From assembly GCF_030406385.1 (NCBI RefSeq), contig NZ_JAUEPM010000007.1, forward strand, positions 1 through 64,000: a stretch of 64,000 nucleotides of DNA, in the 5' to 3' direction. Made by a program: the position numbers and the translations under genes. Shown here in pieces: positions 16,152-25,289 of the stretch (position 1 is the first letter of the stretch; every line of letters starts with the position of its first letter). The notes below the pieces were generated by a model. The model saw only the letters and a program-made list of their open reading frames with translations, did not search any database and had not been told where the DNA came from. The DNA comes from Microbacterium oryzae (GTDB lineage: Bacteria > Actinomycetota > Actinomycetes > Actinomycetales > Microbacteriaceae).

Positions 16152-17246
16152 TCAGCGCGCCGAGATGAGGGCGTCGGCGGTCCGTCGCGCCCACGCCTCC
16201 GCGTCGGCGAGCGATGCCAGCGTGAGCTCGGCGGGCGCGCCGTGGCGATCGAGGACAGCCGCGATGGTGTCGACGATGGCGGGGAACGACAGCCGGCCCG
16301 CGTGGAACGCGTCCACCGCCTGCTCGTTGGCCGCGTTGTAGACAGCGGGGTGCGTGCCGCCGGCCTGTCCGGCCTGACGGGCGAGCCGGACGGCGGGGAA
16401 CGCCTCGTCGTCCAGGGGGGCGAACTCCCACGTCTGCGCCGCGGTCCAGTCGATCGGCGCGTCCACGTCGGCGAGGCGCTCGGGCCAGGAGAGCCCGAGC
16501 GCGATCGGCACGAGCATGCGCGGCGGACCGGCCTGCGCGATCGTCGAGCCGTCCTGGAACTCGACCATCGAGTGGATGAGCTGCTGCGGATGCACGACGA
16601 CCTCGATGCGCTCGTACGGCACGTCGAACAGCAGATGCGCCTCGATCACCTCGAGGCCCTTGTTGACGAGCGTCGCGGAGTTCGTCGTGATCACGCGCCC
16701 CATGGCGAAGTTCGGGTGCTTGAGCGCCTGCGCCGGGGTGACCTCGGCGAGCTCGGCGCGCGAGCGGCCACGGAACGGCCCGCCCGACGCGGTCACGATG
16801 AGGCGACGCACCTCGCCGCGCTCCCCTGCCCGCAGCGCCTGCGCGATCGCGGAGTGCTCGGAGTCGACCGGCACGATCTGGCCGGGGCGGGCGAGACCGC
16901 GCACGAGATCGCCCCCGACGATGAGCGACTCCTTGTTCGCCAGCGCGAGCGTGCGGCCGGCCTCGAGTGCGGCGAGGGTGGGACCCAGGCCCACCGAGCC
17001 GGTGATGCCGTTGAGCACGACGTCGGCTTCGATGTCGCGCACGAGCTGCGCGGAGGCGTCGGCGCCCAGGGCGGTGTGCTCGACCCCGAACTCCCCCGCC
17101 TGCGCGCGGAGGAGCTCGGCGTTGGAGCCGGTGGACAGTCCGACGAGCTCGAACCGGTCGCGGTTGGCGCGGATGACGTCGAGCGCCTGCGTCCCGATGG
17201 ATCCGCTGGATCCGAGGACGATGACGCGCCGGACGCGCGGGCTCAC
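16152..17246 (-). CDS. dxr: 1-deoxy-D-xylulose-5-phosphate reductoisomerase
   Basis: A 364-residue DXR. The NADPH-binding start is [16 protein letters not shown], and the catalytic parts are [23 protein letters not shown] (metal-binding Asp/Glu) and [32 protein letters not shown] and [12 protein letters not shown] complete the family. It makes MEP from DXP in the isoprenoid pathway. The start is GTG 17246, whose last base pair overlaps the stop of the FKBP gene as GTGA, so translation is probably coupled. The frame is open further upstream only as an alternative reading of the FKBP gene. Confidence 0.96.
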   Translation of the reverse strand: MSPRVRRVIVLGSSGSIGTQALDVIRANRDRFELVGLSTGSNAELLRAQAGEFGVEHTALGADASAQLVRDIEADVVLNGITGSVGLGPTLAALEAGRTLALANKESLIVGGDLVRGLARPGQIVPVDSEHSAIAQALRAGERGEVRRLIVTASGGPFRGRSRAELAEVTPAQALKHPNFAMGRVITTNSATLVNKGLEVIEAHLLFDVPYERIEVVVHPQQLIHSMVEFQDGSTIAQAGPPRMLVPIALGLSWPERLADVDAPIDWTAAQTWEFAPLDDEAFPAVRLARQAGQAGGTHPAVYNAANEQAVDAFHAGRLSFPAIVDTIAAVLDRHGAPAELTLASLADAEAWARRTADALISAR

Positions 17247-18244
17247 TCGGCGGGGGTCTCGGTCGCCGCGGCGGCCACGTGCTGCGTGGCGAGGATGTCG
17301 ACGACGAAGACGAGCGTCTCCCCGACGAGGTCGGTGTCGTTGATCTCGCCCTCGCCGTAGCCCTCGACGGGCGGGATCACCGCGAGCACCTGCGAGCCGA
17401 CCTTCTGCCCCTCGAGCGCCTTCTTGAAGCCCTCGACGACGCCGGTCGTCTGGAACTGGGCGGGCGTGCCGCTCTCCCAGCTGGAGTCGAAGACCGACCC
17501 GTCGGAGAGCTTCACGCCGGTGTACTGCACGAGGACCGCGTCGCCCTCGTCGACCGTGGCCCCGTCTCCTGCCTTCAGCGTCGAGAGCTCGGTCGTCTCC
17601 GGCGCCTCGGCACCCTCGGGGATCGTGATCGTGGGGGCGCCATCCTCGGCGAGCTCGACCGTGGGCAGGCCGGCGGTGGGCTCCTGCTCCTCGCCCCACG
17701 CCGCCGTGGGGGTCGTCCCCAGCATGTCGAAGACGTAGATCTGCCCGTTGGAGACGGTGCCGTCCGCGGCGGTCGTGCCGGGGAGCGCGAGCACGAGCCG
17801 GGACCCGATGTTCTCGCACCCGACGAACTGGCCGAGCGCCTCGGGCGATACGAGCGAGGGCAGCAGCTCCGCCTCCTCGTATCCGATCTGCCCGATCTCG
17901 TCGCCGGTGACGGCGTCGTAGGCCGTCATCGCGTACTGCAGATAGTCGCCGCTGGCCACCGGGTCGCCGTCACCCTCCTCGAGGACGATTCGCTGCGACT
18001 CGTCGAACTCGAGCGGCGCCTCGAACGACGCCGTGGCCGGCTCGCCGACCTCGCCCTCGACGGTCACGCTCTCCACGGCGTCGCCCGTGGGCGCGGCCGC
18101 GTCGCAGAGGTCGGCCGGCGCGGCGCTCGGCGAGGCCTCCGTGTCGGCGTCACCCGCCGGCGAGCAACCCGCCAGCGCGAGCGCCGCGAGCACGGCGGTG
18201 GACATCAGACCAAGTGAGCGAGCGCGCACGGAAACCTCATTCAT
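17243..18244 (-). CDS. FKBP-type peptidyl-prolyl isomerase lipoprotein
   Basis: A 333-residue lipoprotein. The signal peptide ends LALAGCS, a lipobox placing acylated Cys near residue 27. The C-terminal ~110 residues are a canonical FKBP domain ([58 protein letters not shown]). The region before it (~65-190) has a similar strand pattern and may be a degenerate second FKBP domain. It should fold proteins outside the membrane. ATG 18244 is used; GTG 18229 with GAGG five bases upstream is an equally good start and still leaves a complete signal. It overlaps dxr by four bases. Confidence 0.9.
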   Translation of the reverse strand: MNEVSVRARSLGLMSTAVLAALALAGCSPAGDADTEASPSAAPADLCDAAAPTGDAVESVTVEGEVGEPATASFEAPLEFDESQRIVLEEGDGDPVASGDYLQYAMTAYDAVTGDEIGQIGYEEAELLPSLVSPEALGQFVGCENIGSRLVLALPGTTAADGTVSNGQIYVFDMLGTTPTAAWGEEQEPTAGLPTVELAEDGAPTITIPEGAEAPETTELSTLKAGDGATVDEGDAVLVQYTGVKLSDGSVFDSSWESGTPAQFQTTGVVEGFKKALEGQKVGSQVLAVIPPVEGYGEGEINDTDLVGETLVFVVDILATQHVAAAATETPAE

Positions 18245-18336
18245 CGCAGGATCGTCTCCATCCTCCCCGATCTCCGCTTTGCATGGGCTGAACGCGCCCG
18301 CGACGGGCGGATGCCGACGCGGGCATATGGTCGCAG

Positions 18337-18342
18337 TAACCT
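18337..18342 (+). promoter_or_regulatory. -10 element TAACCT of the plsC transcript
   Basis: TAACCT, six bases (GGGGGG), then ATG 18349. The G run could mimic a ribosome site but touches the ATG, so a leaderless start is more likely. Confidence 0.45.
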
Positions 18343-18348
18343 GGGGGG

Positions 18349-19119
18349 ATGACCGACGACGCGCAGGCGCAGGCCGAGCTTGACGGCGACCCGCTCCGTC
18401 CGAGCTGGGCGTACACGACCGGGCGTCTGGTGCTCTCACCGCTGGCGCGGGCGATCTACCGCCCGCACGTGGAGGGTCGGGAGAACATCCCCACCGAGGG
18501 GGCGGTCATCCTGGCAAGCAACCATCTGTCGTTCATCGACTCGATCGCCATCCCGATCGCGGCAGCGCCGCGGGCCGTGCACTTCCTCGCCAAGTCCGAC
18601 TACTTCACCGGCACCGGAGTGAAGGGCTGGCTCTCACGCACCTTCTTCACGGCGGTCGGCGCGATCGCCGTCGAGCGCGGGGCAGGGCAGGCGGCGCTGG
18701 ACGCGCTGGACCGCCAGAAGCAGATCCTCGCCGCCGGCGCCGCGGTCGCGCTGCACCCGGAGGGGACGCGCTCGCGCGACGGACGCCTGTATCGAGGCCG
18801 CACCGGCATCGCGTACCTCGCCCTCGAGACCGGAGCGCCGGTGGTGCCCATCGGCCTGATCGGGACCGATCGCGTGATGCCGGTCGGCGCGAAGATCCCC
18901 TCGTTCCGTGAGCGCGTGACGGTGCGGTTCGGAAAGCCGCTGGACCTGACCGGGCACGGCCCGGCGTCGTCGGGTAAGGCGCGCCGCACGGCCACCGACG
19001 AGATCATGGCAGCCATCCACGCGCTGTCGGGGCAGGAGCTCGCCGGCGTCTACAACGAGGTCCCCGCGCACAACACGCTCGAGAAGATCAAGCGGGCGCT
19101 GCCCCACGAGCGCCTCTGA
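18349..19119 (+). CDS. plsC: 1-acyl-sn-glycerol-3-phosphate acyltransferase (PlsC-type)
   Basis: A 256-residue acyltransferase. The catalytic NHLSFIDS (H-x4-D, residues ~64-71) is followed by HPEGTRSRDGRLYRGRTG, the block that binds the glycerol phosphate, and by APVVPIGLIGTDRVMP. It transfers a fatty acyl group to lysophosphatidate during phospholipid synthesis, at the membrane. It is divergent from the FKBP gene. Its last 32 bases overlap the convergent OsmC gene. Confidence 0.92.
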   Translation: MTDDAQAQAELDGDPLRPSWAYTTGRLVLSPLARAIYRPHVEGRENIPTEGAVILASNHLSFIDSIAIPIAAAPRAVHFLAKSDYFTGTGVKGWLSRTFFTAVGAIAVERGAGQAALDALDRQKQILAAGAAVALHPEGTRSRDGRLYRGRTGIAYLALETGAPVVPIGLIGTDRVMPVGAKIPSFRERVTVRFGKPLDLTGHGPASSGKARRTATDEIMAAIHALSGQELAGVYNEVPAHNTLEKIKRALPHERL

Positions 19120-19579
19120 CCTCGACCACCGCCTCGTGGCGGACGGGGAAGGCGACCGAGTTCGCGATGAAGCACCATTCGTGCGCGTCCTCGTGGGCGG
19201 CGATCGCCTCGGCCACCATCGAAGCCTCCGCCACCTCGACGCGCGGACGCAGCACCACCTCGGTGAAGCGACCGCTGCTGCCCTCCTGCTGCATGGTGCC
19301 CAGGGCGTGGTCCTCGTAGGCGGTGACGACCACCCCGCGCACCACGCAGGCGTGCAGGTACGACAGCAGGTGGCACTCCGACAGCGCGGCGAGGAGGAGA
19401 TCCTCGGGATTCCATCGCGCCCGGTCGCCGCGGAACGGCACGTCGGCGGAGGCGAGGACGTCGGGCTTGCCGGCGACGGCGAGCGTGACCGAACGGTCGT
19501 AGTCGCGGTAGCCGGATGTGCCGGTGCCGCGGTCTCCGGTCCAGGTGGCGGTGAGCGCGTAGTGATGTTCGCCGAGCAT
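19088..19579 (-). CDS. OsmC family protein (peroxide-related)
   Basis: A 163-residue OsmC/Ohr-fold protein. The two redox cysteines typical of the family are in LSECHLLSYLHACVV and HEWCFIANSV. The N-terminal ARWNPEDLLLAAL block is also conserved. Members reduce organic hydroperoxides or handle persulfides; which applies here is unknown. The start is ATG 19579, six bases after CACACT, a poor -10. Its 3' end overlaps plsC by 32 bases in a convergent arrangement, and it is divergent from the asparaginase gene, 59 bases away. Confidence 0.88.
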   Translation of the reverse strand: MLGEHHYALTATWTGDRGTGTSGYRDYDRSVTLAVAGKPDVLASADVPFRGDRARWNPEDLLLAALSECHLLSYLHACVVRGVVVTAYEDHALGTMQQEGSSGRFTEVVLRPRVEVAEASMVAEAIAAHEDAHEWCFIANSVAFPVRHEAVVEVRGARGAAPA

Positions 19580-19626
19580 GAGCCCAGTGTGTCACCGCGC
19601 GGCGGGGACGCCGTCGACTGCTTGGT

Positions 19627-19632
19627 TAGGGT
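19627..19632 (+). promoter_or_regulatory. -10 element TAGGGT of the leaderless asparaginase transcript
   Basis: TAGGGT, six bases, then GTG 19639. No ribosome site is present. Confidence 0.55.
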
Positions 19633-19638
19633 TGTCTG

Positions 19639-20634
19639 GTGACTGCAGAGACCTTCGCCGCCCAGGAAGCCGCCGAGCTCGCCGTCGTCGACCGCGGAGG
19701 GTTCGTCGAATCCCGCCACGTCGGTTCGGCGCTCGTGCTCTCTCCGAACGGCGAACTCGCGATGGCGCTCGGTCGCACCGACGCCCTGATCCTCCCGCGC
19801 TCGTCCCTGAAGCCCCTGCAGGCGATCGGATCGGTCACCGCGGGCGCCCCCCTCGAGGGCGAACGGCTGGCGATCGCCACGGCGAGCCACTCCGGCACCG
19901 ACCGCCATGTCACGCTCGTGCGCGACATGCTCGCCTCCGTGGGGCTCAGCGAGGACGCCCTGGGATGCCCGGCGCAATGGCCGAGCGACTCCGCCGCGCG
20001 CGACGCGATGGTCCGCGACCACTACGAGCCGTCGCGCCTGCGCATGACATGCTCGGGCAAGCACGCCGCGATGCTCATGGCGTGTGTCGCCAGCGGCTGG
20101 GACACCGGCACCTATCTGGACCCCGCGCACCCCCTGCAGCTGCACATCCGCGAGGTCGTCGAGCGCCTCTCCGGCGAGCGCGTCGGTGCGAGCGTCATCG
20201 ACGGGTGCGGCGCGCCCGTGCACGCGCTCACCCTCTCGGGGCTCGCCCGCGCGCTGCATCGCGCCGGCACCTCGTCGGAGCGGTCGCCCTTCGCCATGCA
20301 CCGCGTCGCCGGCGCACTGGTGCGCGCGGTGCGCGAGAACCCCTGGACGGTCGAAGGACCCGGCCGCCCGGACACGATCGCGATCGAGACCTTCGGCGTG
20401 TACTCCAAGTTCGGCGCGGAGGGCGTGCAGACGATGATCGCGCCGGACGGGACCGCCGTCGTCGTGAAGATGCTCGACGGCTCGAACCGCGCGGCGGTCC
20501 TCGTGGCGCTGACGCTCCTCGCGCGCACGGGCGCCCTCAGCGCGGAGGCCGTCGACCACTTCGCTCGCACCAACCCGATGCTGTCGGTGCGGGGCGGGGG
20601 CGCGGAGGTCGGGCGCATCCGCGCGAGCGTCTGA
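19639..20634 (+). CDS. Asparaginase (PF06089, Rhizobium etli ReAII type)
   Basis: A 331-residue protein of the third asparaginase class, unrelated to the E. coli type I/II enzymes. Conserved blocks are ILPRSSLKPLQAIGSV (~50-65), ATASHSGTDRHV (~79), CSGKHAAMLMAC (~137), DGCGAPVHALTLSGLARA (~190) and EGPGRPDTIAIE. The Ser-Lys pairs in RSSLKP and CSGKH are the proposed catalytic residues of this family. It converts asparagine to aspartate in the cytoplasm. It starts at GTG 19639 with a leaderless-type promoter. Its stop is only two bases from the convergent FtsK-like gene's stop. Confidence 0.9.
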   Translation: MTAETFAAQEAAELAVVDRGGFVESRHVGSALVLSPNGELAMALGRTDALILPRSSLKPLQAIGSVTAGAPLEGERLAIATASHSGTDRHVTLVRDMLASVGLSEDALGCPAQWPSDSAARDAMVRDHYEPSRLRMTCSGKHAAMLMACVASGWDTGTYLDPAHPLQLHIREVVERLSGERVGASVIDGCGAPVHALTLSGLARALHRAGTSSERSPFAMHRVAGALVRAVRENPWTVEGPGRPDTIAIETFGVYSKFGAEGVQTMIAPDGTAVVVKMLDGSNRAAVLVALTLLARTGALSAEAVDHFARTNPMLSVRGGGAEVGRIRASV

Positions 20635-20636
20635 CC

Positions 20637-23393
20637 TCAAGGCAGCACCACCCGCTGCGGCGGCCGCCCTTCGACGCAGAGCCACGCGCGTGATGCGCGG
20701 GGCCGCGCGTACGGTGGCAGCTCCCGCTCGCCGGTGAGTGCGCGCAGCTCGCTCGCGCACTCCGCGCTCACGACGAGCGGATGGCTCGAGCGCGCCTCCT
20801 GCAGGAGCGCCCACTGACGCTGCCACGACTCCGGCTCCCCCGCGACGACCACCGGTGAGGCGGGCTGCGCGAGTCCGGCGAGGGTGATGCCGGGCGGGAG
20901 GTCGTCGAGCACGACCACCCGGACCTCGTCGCCCCACCCTTCGGCGAGGGCGACCGCTCGTCGCCGGGCCGCCTTGGCTGAGAGTGCCGTGACGGGAGCG
21001 GTCGGACGCCATGCCGTCGTGGGGGCAGGCTCCTGGACGCGCCCTGCCATGCGCGGCATCGCGAGCTGCACCTCGAGTCCGTCGAGGACGCCGCGGCCCG
21101 GGGCGCGGCGGGGGTCGAAAGCGCCGCTCTCGCCACCCGCGGCCGCATGGTCGGCACGCGATGCCACCGCCAGCAGCGCGCGACGTGCGACGAGGTCGAG
21201 GATGCGCGCTGCCGGGCCGGCCACACGGGCGAGCGTGAGCACGACCGTGCTCCGCCGCTCCCCCGCGTCGCGGAGGATGCCCTCGATCCGCTCGGCGAGG
21301 AGGTGCGCGTGGTCGTGCGGGAACCGCGCGAGCAGAGCGTCCAGGTCGTCGATGAGGAGCAGCGCACCGGTCGCCCCCTCCGCGCGCTCCACGGCGTCCC
21401 ATGCGCCCTCGGCGTCGGATGGGACGAGCAGGGCGTCGCGGCGCTGCTCGGCGATGAGGCGCACCAGACTCGTCTTCCCGCTGCCGGCTCCGCCTACGAC
21501 GGCGAGCGCTCGGTCCGCACCCGGCCGCAGCAGGACGAGCGGCTGCCGCTGATGCTCGGGGTCGTCGGCGAGCCCGAGGACGACCTCACCGGGCCCGGCC
21601 TGGGGCAGCGCGTCGATCGGAAGCTCCGGCGGCAGGGGTGCCAGCCACGGACCGCGCGACCGCGAGCCATCCGCCGACCGGGCGATCGCCGCCACATCGG
21701 CCGGAGCGGTGAGCGCCACGCGGGTGAGCCGCGGGCCGGCGTCGGAGGGGCGCCGGATGTACGCCAGCCCGCGCCCGTCTGCACCGCCGGGCAACGTGGC
21801 GGCGTCGTCACGGCCGATGACGCCGCGGCTCTCCGCCGGCTCGGCCACTCGGAGAGCGATCCGCAGCGGGCAATTGGCGGCCAGCGCGTCGCGGAGCACG
21901 CCCGTCGAGCGCTGAGTGCCGAGCACGAGGTGCATCCCCAGCGCCCGGCCGCGCGCGGCCACGTCGGTGAACACCGCGTGCAGGTCGGCATGGTCGTGCA
22001 GGAGGGCCGCGAACTCGTCGACGACGATGATCAGGCGCGGCAGGCCGGCGCCGGGGGCCGCGACATCGCGGAGGCCGCGTGCCGCCAGATGCGTCTCCCG
22101 TCGCCGCAGCTCTGCACGCAGGCTCTCCACCGCACGCCGCGCGGCCCCTGCGTCGAGGTCGGTGATCACGCCCGTCACGTGAGGCAGATGCGCGAGCACG
22201 TCGAACGCCGTCCCGCCCTTGAAGTCCGCGAGGAGGAACACCACCCGCTCCGGCGTGTAGGTGCGCGCGAGCGATGCCACCCACGTCACCAGCAGTTCGC
22301 TCTTGCCGGCGCCCGTGGTGCCGACCACCACGGCGTGAGGGCCGTCGCCCACGATGTCGACGACGGCGGGCTCGCCGGCCGCCGCCCCGATCACGGCGGG
22401 AAGCGCCGCTGCCTCACCGGACGCGACGGGCTCCAGGGAGCCCAGGGTCAGCGGCGGGTCCGTCTGGGACACACCGCCGGCGGCGGGCATCCCGGACAGG
22501 CGCTCTGCGAGCGCGGCCGCCTGGGCGCCGGAGAGGGCCTCCAGTGCCAGCTCCTGCACATGCGGGCCGCGGAGGAGTCGGCCGCGGAGGCCGCCGTCGA
22601 TCTCCAGCACCGCCCCGCATGCGTCCGGCGGCGGGTCGCCCGGGCCGCGCGCGGCGATGACCCGGTCCGCTTCCGCGGGCGCGGCGCCGCCGAGCACGAG
22701 CGCGAGCCGGTGCGGCGCCGTCGCGCCGCGATGCGGCAGGAGATCCAGCCACTCCTCCCCCTCCGGCCCCGGACACGCCGCGAGCTCGCCCGGCGATGCG
22801 CGCAGGCACAGCTGCACGGCGAGCGCCCGCGCGACCGCGCGGGCGACGACGGGATCGCCGCGGACGCAGACGCCCTCGGCGGCGCTCACCGCAACGGGAG
22901 CGTCCTCCAGGACGCCGGCTCGCGCGCGGACGCCGTCGGCGTGCTCGCCGTCGCCCCCGGTCACCCGCACGCGGCTCGAGCTGGGCCCGCGTCCGACGAC
23001 GAGCTCGTCTGCCCCGGCTCGCCACACCCGGCCCGCGTCGGCGAGGAGGGCGGCGACGCCGACGAGGCGCGCGGCGAGCTCCTGCCGCTCGCGCTCGTGA
23101 CGCCGGTCGACCTCGGCCTCGACGCGGGCGCAGGCGGACGCGTACTCGGCCTCCGATCGCCGCAGCTCGCGGCGGGAGCTGCGGCGGGCGTCGACCGCCG
23201 ACGCGAGCGCCATGAGCGGCCCGAGGGCGGCGAAGCACAGCGAGAGCACCGAGGCGGTCGCGAGCCACATGGCGATGCCGCCGACCACCGGCACGAGCGC
23301 GGCGAACAGCGGCCAGCGTGCAGGGCGCGGCGGCACCGCGGGGGCCGGGAGCGCGATCGGCTCGTCGATGCGCGGGAGGACGGACGTCGTCAT
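20637..23393 (-). CDS. FtsK/SpoIIIE (EccC-like) double ATPase, membrane-anchored
   Basis: A 918-residue protein. Two adjacent membrane helices lie at ~28-66, followed by a coiled-coil-like stretch (~70-110). The first FtsK/SpoIIIE domain has Walker A VVGTTGAGKSELL (~356-368) and Walker B LIIVVDEFAAL (~454-464), with GMHLVLGTQRSTGVL after it. A second, more degenerate ATPase has VVGGAGSGKTSLV (~632-644) and LLLIDDLDALL (~679-689). Membrane hairpin plus tandem ATPases is the layout of EccC, the motor of type VII secretion. No WXG100 substrate, EccB/D/E or mycosin gene is in the window, so its role is open. Upstream on the same strand is a PP2C gene, 61 bases away. Start ATG 23393. Confidence 0.85.
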   Translation of the reverse strand: MTTSVLPRIDEPIALPAPAVPPRPARWPLFAALVPVVGGIAMWLATASVLSLCFAALGPLMALASAVDARRSSRRELRRSEAEYASACARVEAEVDRRHERERQELAARLVGVAALLADAGRVWRAGADELVVGRGPSSSRVRVTGGDGEHADGVRARAGVLEDAPVAVSAAEGVCVRGDPVVARAVARALAVQLCLRASPGELAACPGPEGEEWLDLLPHRGATAPHRLALVLGGAAPAEADRVIAARGPGDPPPDACGAVLEIDGGLRGRLLRGPHVQELALEALSGAQAAALAERLSGMPAAGGVSQTDPPLTLGSLEPVASGEAAALPAVIGAAAGEPAVVDIVGDGPHAVVVGTTGAGKSELLVTWVASLARTYTPERVVFLLADFKGGTAFDVLAHLPHVTGVITDLDAGAARRAVESLRAELRRRETHLAARGLRDVAAPGAGLPRLIIVVDEFAALLHDHADLHAVFTDVAARGRALGMHLVLGTQRSTGVLRDALAANCPLRIALRVAEPAESRGVIGRDDAATLPGGADGRGLAYIRRPSDAGPRLTRVALTAPADVAAIARSADGSRSRGPWLAPLPPELPIDALPQAGPGEVVLGLADDPEHQRQPLVLLRPGADRALAVVGGAGSGKTSLVRLIAEQRRDALLVPSDAEGAWDAVERAEGATGALLLIDDLDALLARFPHDHAHLLAERIEGILRDAGERRSTVVLTLARVAGPAARILDLVARRALLAVASRADHAAAGGESGAFDPRRAPGRGVLDGLEVQLAMPRMAGRVQEPAPTTAWRPTAPVTALSAKAARRRAVALAEGWGDEVRVVVLDDLPPGITLAGLAQPASPVVVAGEPESWQRQWALLQEARSSHPLVVSAECASELRALTGERELPPYARPRASRAWLCVEGRPPQRVVLP

Positions 23394-23454
23394 GCCTCCA
23401 TGACACCGCGCGACGCACTCGGGCCGCCCGGCCCCCGCGGATCTGTGGAGGGGG

Positions 23455-24273
23455 CTACGCCGGGGAGTCCGCTGTGGAGACGCCGTGCTCCGCCGTCGGG
23501 GCGGCATCCTTCACGTCGACGACGATGATCGAGACGTTGTCCCGCCCGCCGTTCTCGAGCGCAGCGGCGAGCATCGCCTCGATCGCAGCGGCGGGGTCGG
23601 CGTTCTGGCGGAGGAAGTGGAGGATCCCGTAGTCCGTCAGCTCCTTGGTGAGCCCGTCCGAGCAGATGACGAACCGGTCGCCCGCGCGCACGTCGAGGCG
23701 GACGTAGTCGGGCACGACGCTCTCGCTCGGGCCGACGGCACGCGTGATGACGTTCCCGTAGGGGTGGTTCTCCGCCTCCTCGGGGCTCAGCCGCCCGGAG
23801 GCGACGAGCTCCTGGACGAGCGAGTGGTCCACCGTGATCTGCGCGAGCGCGTCGTCCCGGTCGAGGTACACGCGCGAGTCGCCGATGTTGAGGACGATCC
23901 AGGCGTCCTCCTCGCCGTCAGCGTGGAGGTAGATGCCGGTCACCGTCGTGCCGGTGCCCTCGTCCGTCGTCTCGGGGTGGTCGCCGATGTCGCCGACCGC
24001 GCGCAGCAGCGCGTCCTCGATCGCCTCCGGCGTGATGTCGCCGTGCTCGACGACCTTCTGCAGCCGCGCGACGGTGCTCGCGCTGGCGATCTCGCCGCCG
24101 ATGTGGCCGCCCATCCCGTCGGCGACGACGAAGAGCGGGAAGTGCGCGAGGACGGCGTCCTGATTGATCTCGCGCTTGCGGCCGCGATCGGTGACGCCGG
24201 CCCACGAGACGATGACGTCTCCCCCGGCGCGTCGCACGATCGTCGACTGAGTCGTCACGGGTGCGTCTGGCAC
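23455..24273 (-). CDS. PP2C-type protein serine/threonine phosphatase
   Basis: A 272-residue PP2C (PPM) phosphatase with the metal-binding motifs in order: TDRGRKREINQDA (~residues 28-40), VVADGMGGHIGGE (~50-62), NIGDSRVYL, ICSDGLTKEL and GGRDNVSIIVVD near the C-terminus. It dephosphorylates Ser/Thr residues using Mn or Mg. It lacks a membrane helix, so it is cytoplasmic. The start is GTG 24273 with GGAGG seven bases upstream. It lies between a repeat-tailed membrane protein and the EccC-like ATPase on the same strand; PP2C, FHA and kinase genes often accompany secretion ATPases, but no kinase or FHA gene is visible here. Confidence 0.92.
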   Translation of the reverse strand: MPDAPVTTQSTIVRRAGGDVIVSWAGVTDRGRKREINQDAVLAHFPLFVVADGMGGHIGGEIASASTVARLQKVVEHGDITPEAIEDALLRAVGDIGDHPETTDEGTGTTVTGIYLHADGEEDAWIVLNIGDSRVYLDRDDALAQITVDHSLVQELVASGRLSPEEAENHPYGNVITRAVGPSESVVPDYVRLDVRAGDRFVICSDGLTKELTDYGILHFLRQNADPAAAIEAMLAAALENGGRDNVSIIVVDVKDAAPTAEHGVSTADSPA

Positions 24274-24369
24274 GAAAGGGCCTCCGGGTGTCGGTGAGCG
24301 CTCGGTGAAGCGAGCGCGGTCATCACATCCTAGTCGAGCGGCGCGCTCGTGTTCTCGTCGCCGCTGCGG

Positions 24370-25218
24370 TCAGGGAGCGGGCGGCGCCGGCGGGGTCGAC
24401 GGGTCGTCGCCCTCACGCCGCGGCGGGGGCGGGACCGCGCCGGGCGTGGTGCCGGCAGGCGAGGGCGGGTAGACGCCGGGTGCGTCGCCGCGCGGAGGGA
24501 GACCGCCGGTGGCATCCGCCGGCGGCGGGAAGGCGCTGGGGAACGCGTCGGGAGCCGACTGACCGTACGGTGCCTGCCCCTGCTGCGGATGGCCGTACCC
24601 GTTCTGGCCGTAGGGTGCCTGCCCGTAGGGCGCCTGGCCGTAGGGCGCCTGGCCGTAGGGCGCCTGGCCGTAGCCTGCGGCTCCGTAGTCGGGCGCGCCG
24701 AGGCCGGAGCGCGTGCCGGAGGGCACGCCGTCCCACACCGTGCGGTCACCGAAGAAGGCGTTGCCGCTCCATGGCGCCGGCGGCACGGCCGGGTTCCAGC
24801 GCGACCTGTCGAACGCGTTGATGCCGAGCCAGATGAGCGACAGGAAGATGTACAGCACGACCCAGGCGCCCTCCTTCTGCAGCTTGAGACCCACGCGGTA
24901 AGCGGCCATCGCGGAGAGCACCGCCGTCGCGATCCCGAAGATGAAGCCGAGGTCGATGAAGCCGAGCAGGATGGACCCCGCCAGGCTGTAGAGGACGAGC
25001 CAGGGGCTCAGGTCGCCCAGCTTGAAGAAGACCATGAGGTTGTACACGGGCACCCACGCGCGCCAGCGGCCCTGCACGCCCGCCTTGTCGAAGATCCTCA
25101 TGAGGAACCACGAGCTCAGGACGTAGTAGATGACCGCGCCGAAGGCGAGGAGGAAGAGGAAGATGCCGAGCACCGCGAGCAGCGCCCCGCCGTTCGGGCC
25201 GTACACGTCGTCGTACAT
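24370..25218 (-). CDS. Four-helix membrane protein with GQAPY-repeat tail (DUF5684-like)
   Basis: A 282-residue protein. Residues 1-~150 form about four membrane helices with the sequence WFLMRIFDKAGVQGRWRAWVP and YNLMVFFKLGDLSPWLVL, resembling the DUF5684 membrane domain. From ~185 onward the protein is a low-complexity tail: GAAGYGQAPYGQAPYGQAP, then Pro/Ala/Gly-rich sequence with PPPPRREGDD. The tail probably sits in the cytoplasm or outside as a disordered region. The start is ATG 25218 with GGAGG six bases upstream. It is in line with the PP2C and EccC-like genes (96-base gap). Function unknown. Confidence 0.75.
   Translation of the reverse strand: MYDDVYGPNGGALLAVLGIFLFLLAFGAVIYYVLSSWFLMRIFDKAGVQGRWRAWVPVYNLMVFFKLGDLSPWLVLYSLAGSILLGFIDLGFIFGIATAVLSAMAAYRVGLKLQKEGAWVVLYIFLSLIWLGINAFDRSRWNPAVPPAPWSGNAFFGDRTVWDGVPSGTRSGLGAPDYGAAGYGQAPYGQAPYGQAPYGQAPYGQNGYGHPQQGQAPYGQSAPDAFPSAFPPPADATGGLPPRGDAPGVYPPSPAGTTPGAVPPPPRREGDDPSTPPAPPAP
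24608..24673. repeat. 15-bp tandem repeat encoding GQAPY
   Basis: 4.4 copies of a 15-bp unit (plus-strand CCGTAGGGCGCCTGG). Copies 2-4 (24623-24667) are identical, copy 1 differs at two bases. Each unit encodes GQAPY on the minus strand. The copy number is likely to vary between strains through slippage. Confidence 0.85.
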
Positions 25219-25289
25219 CGAAGACCTCCCGGATGTCCGCGACCGGTCCTGGCCGCACGACCACGATGCCAGAGTCGCACCGCCGGCCG

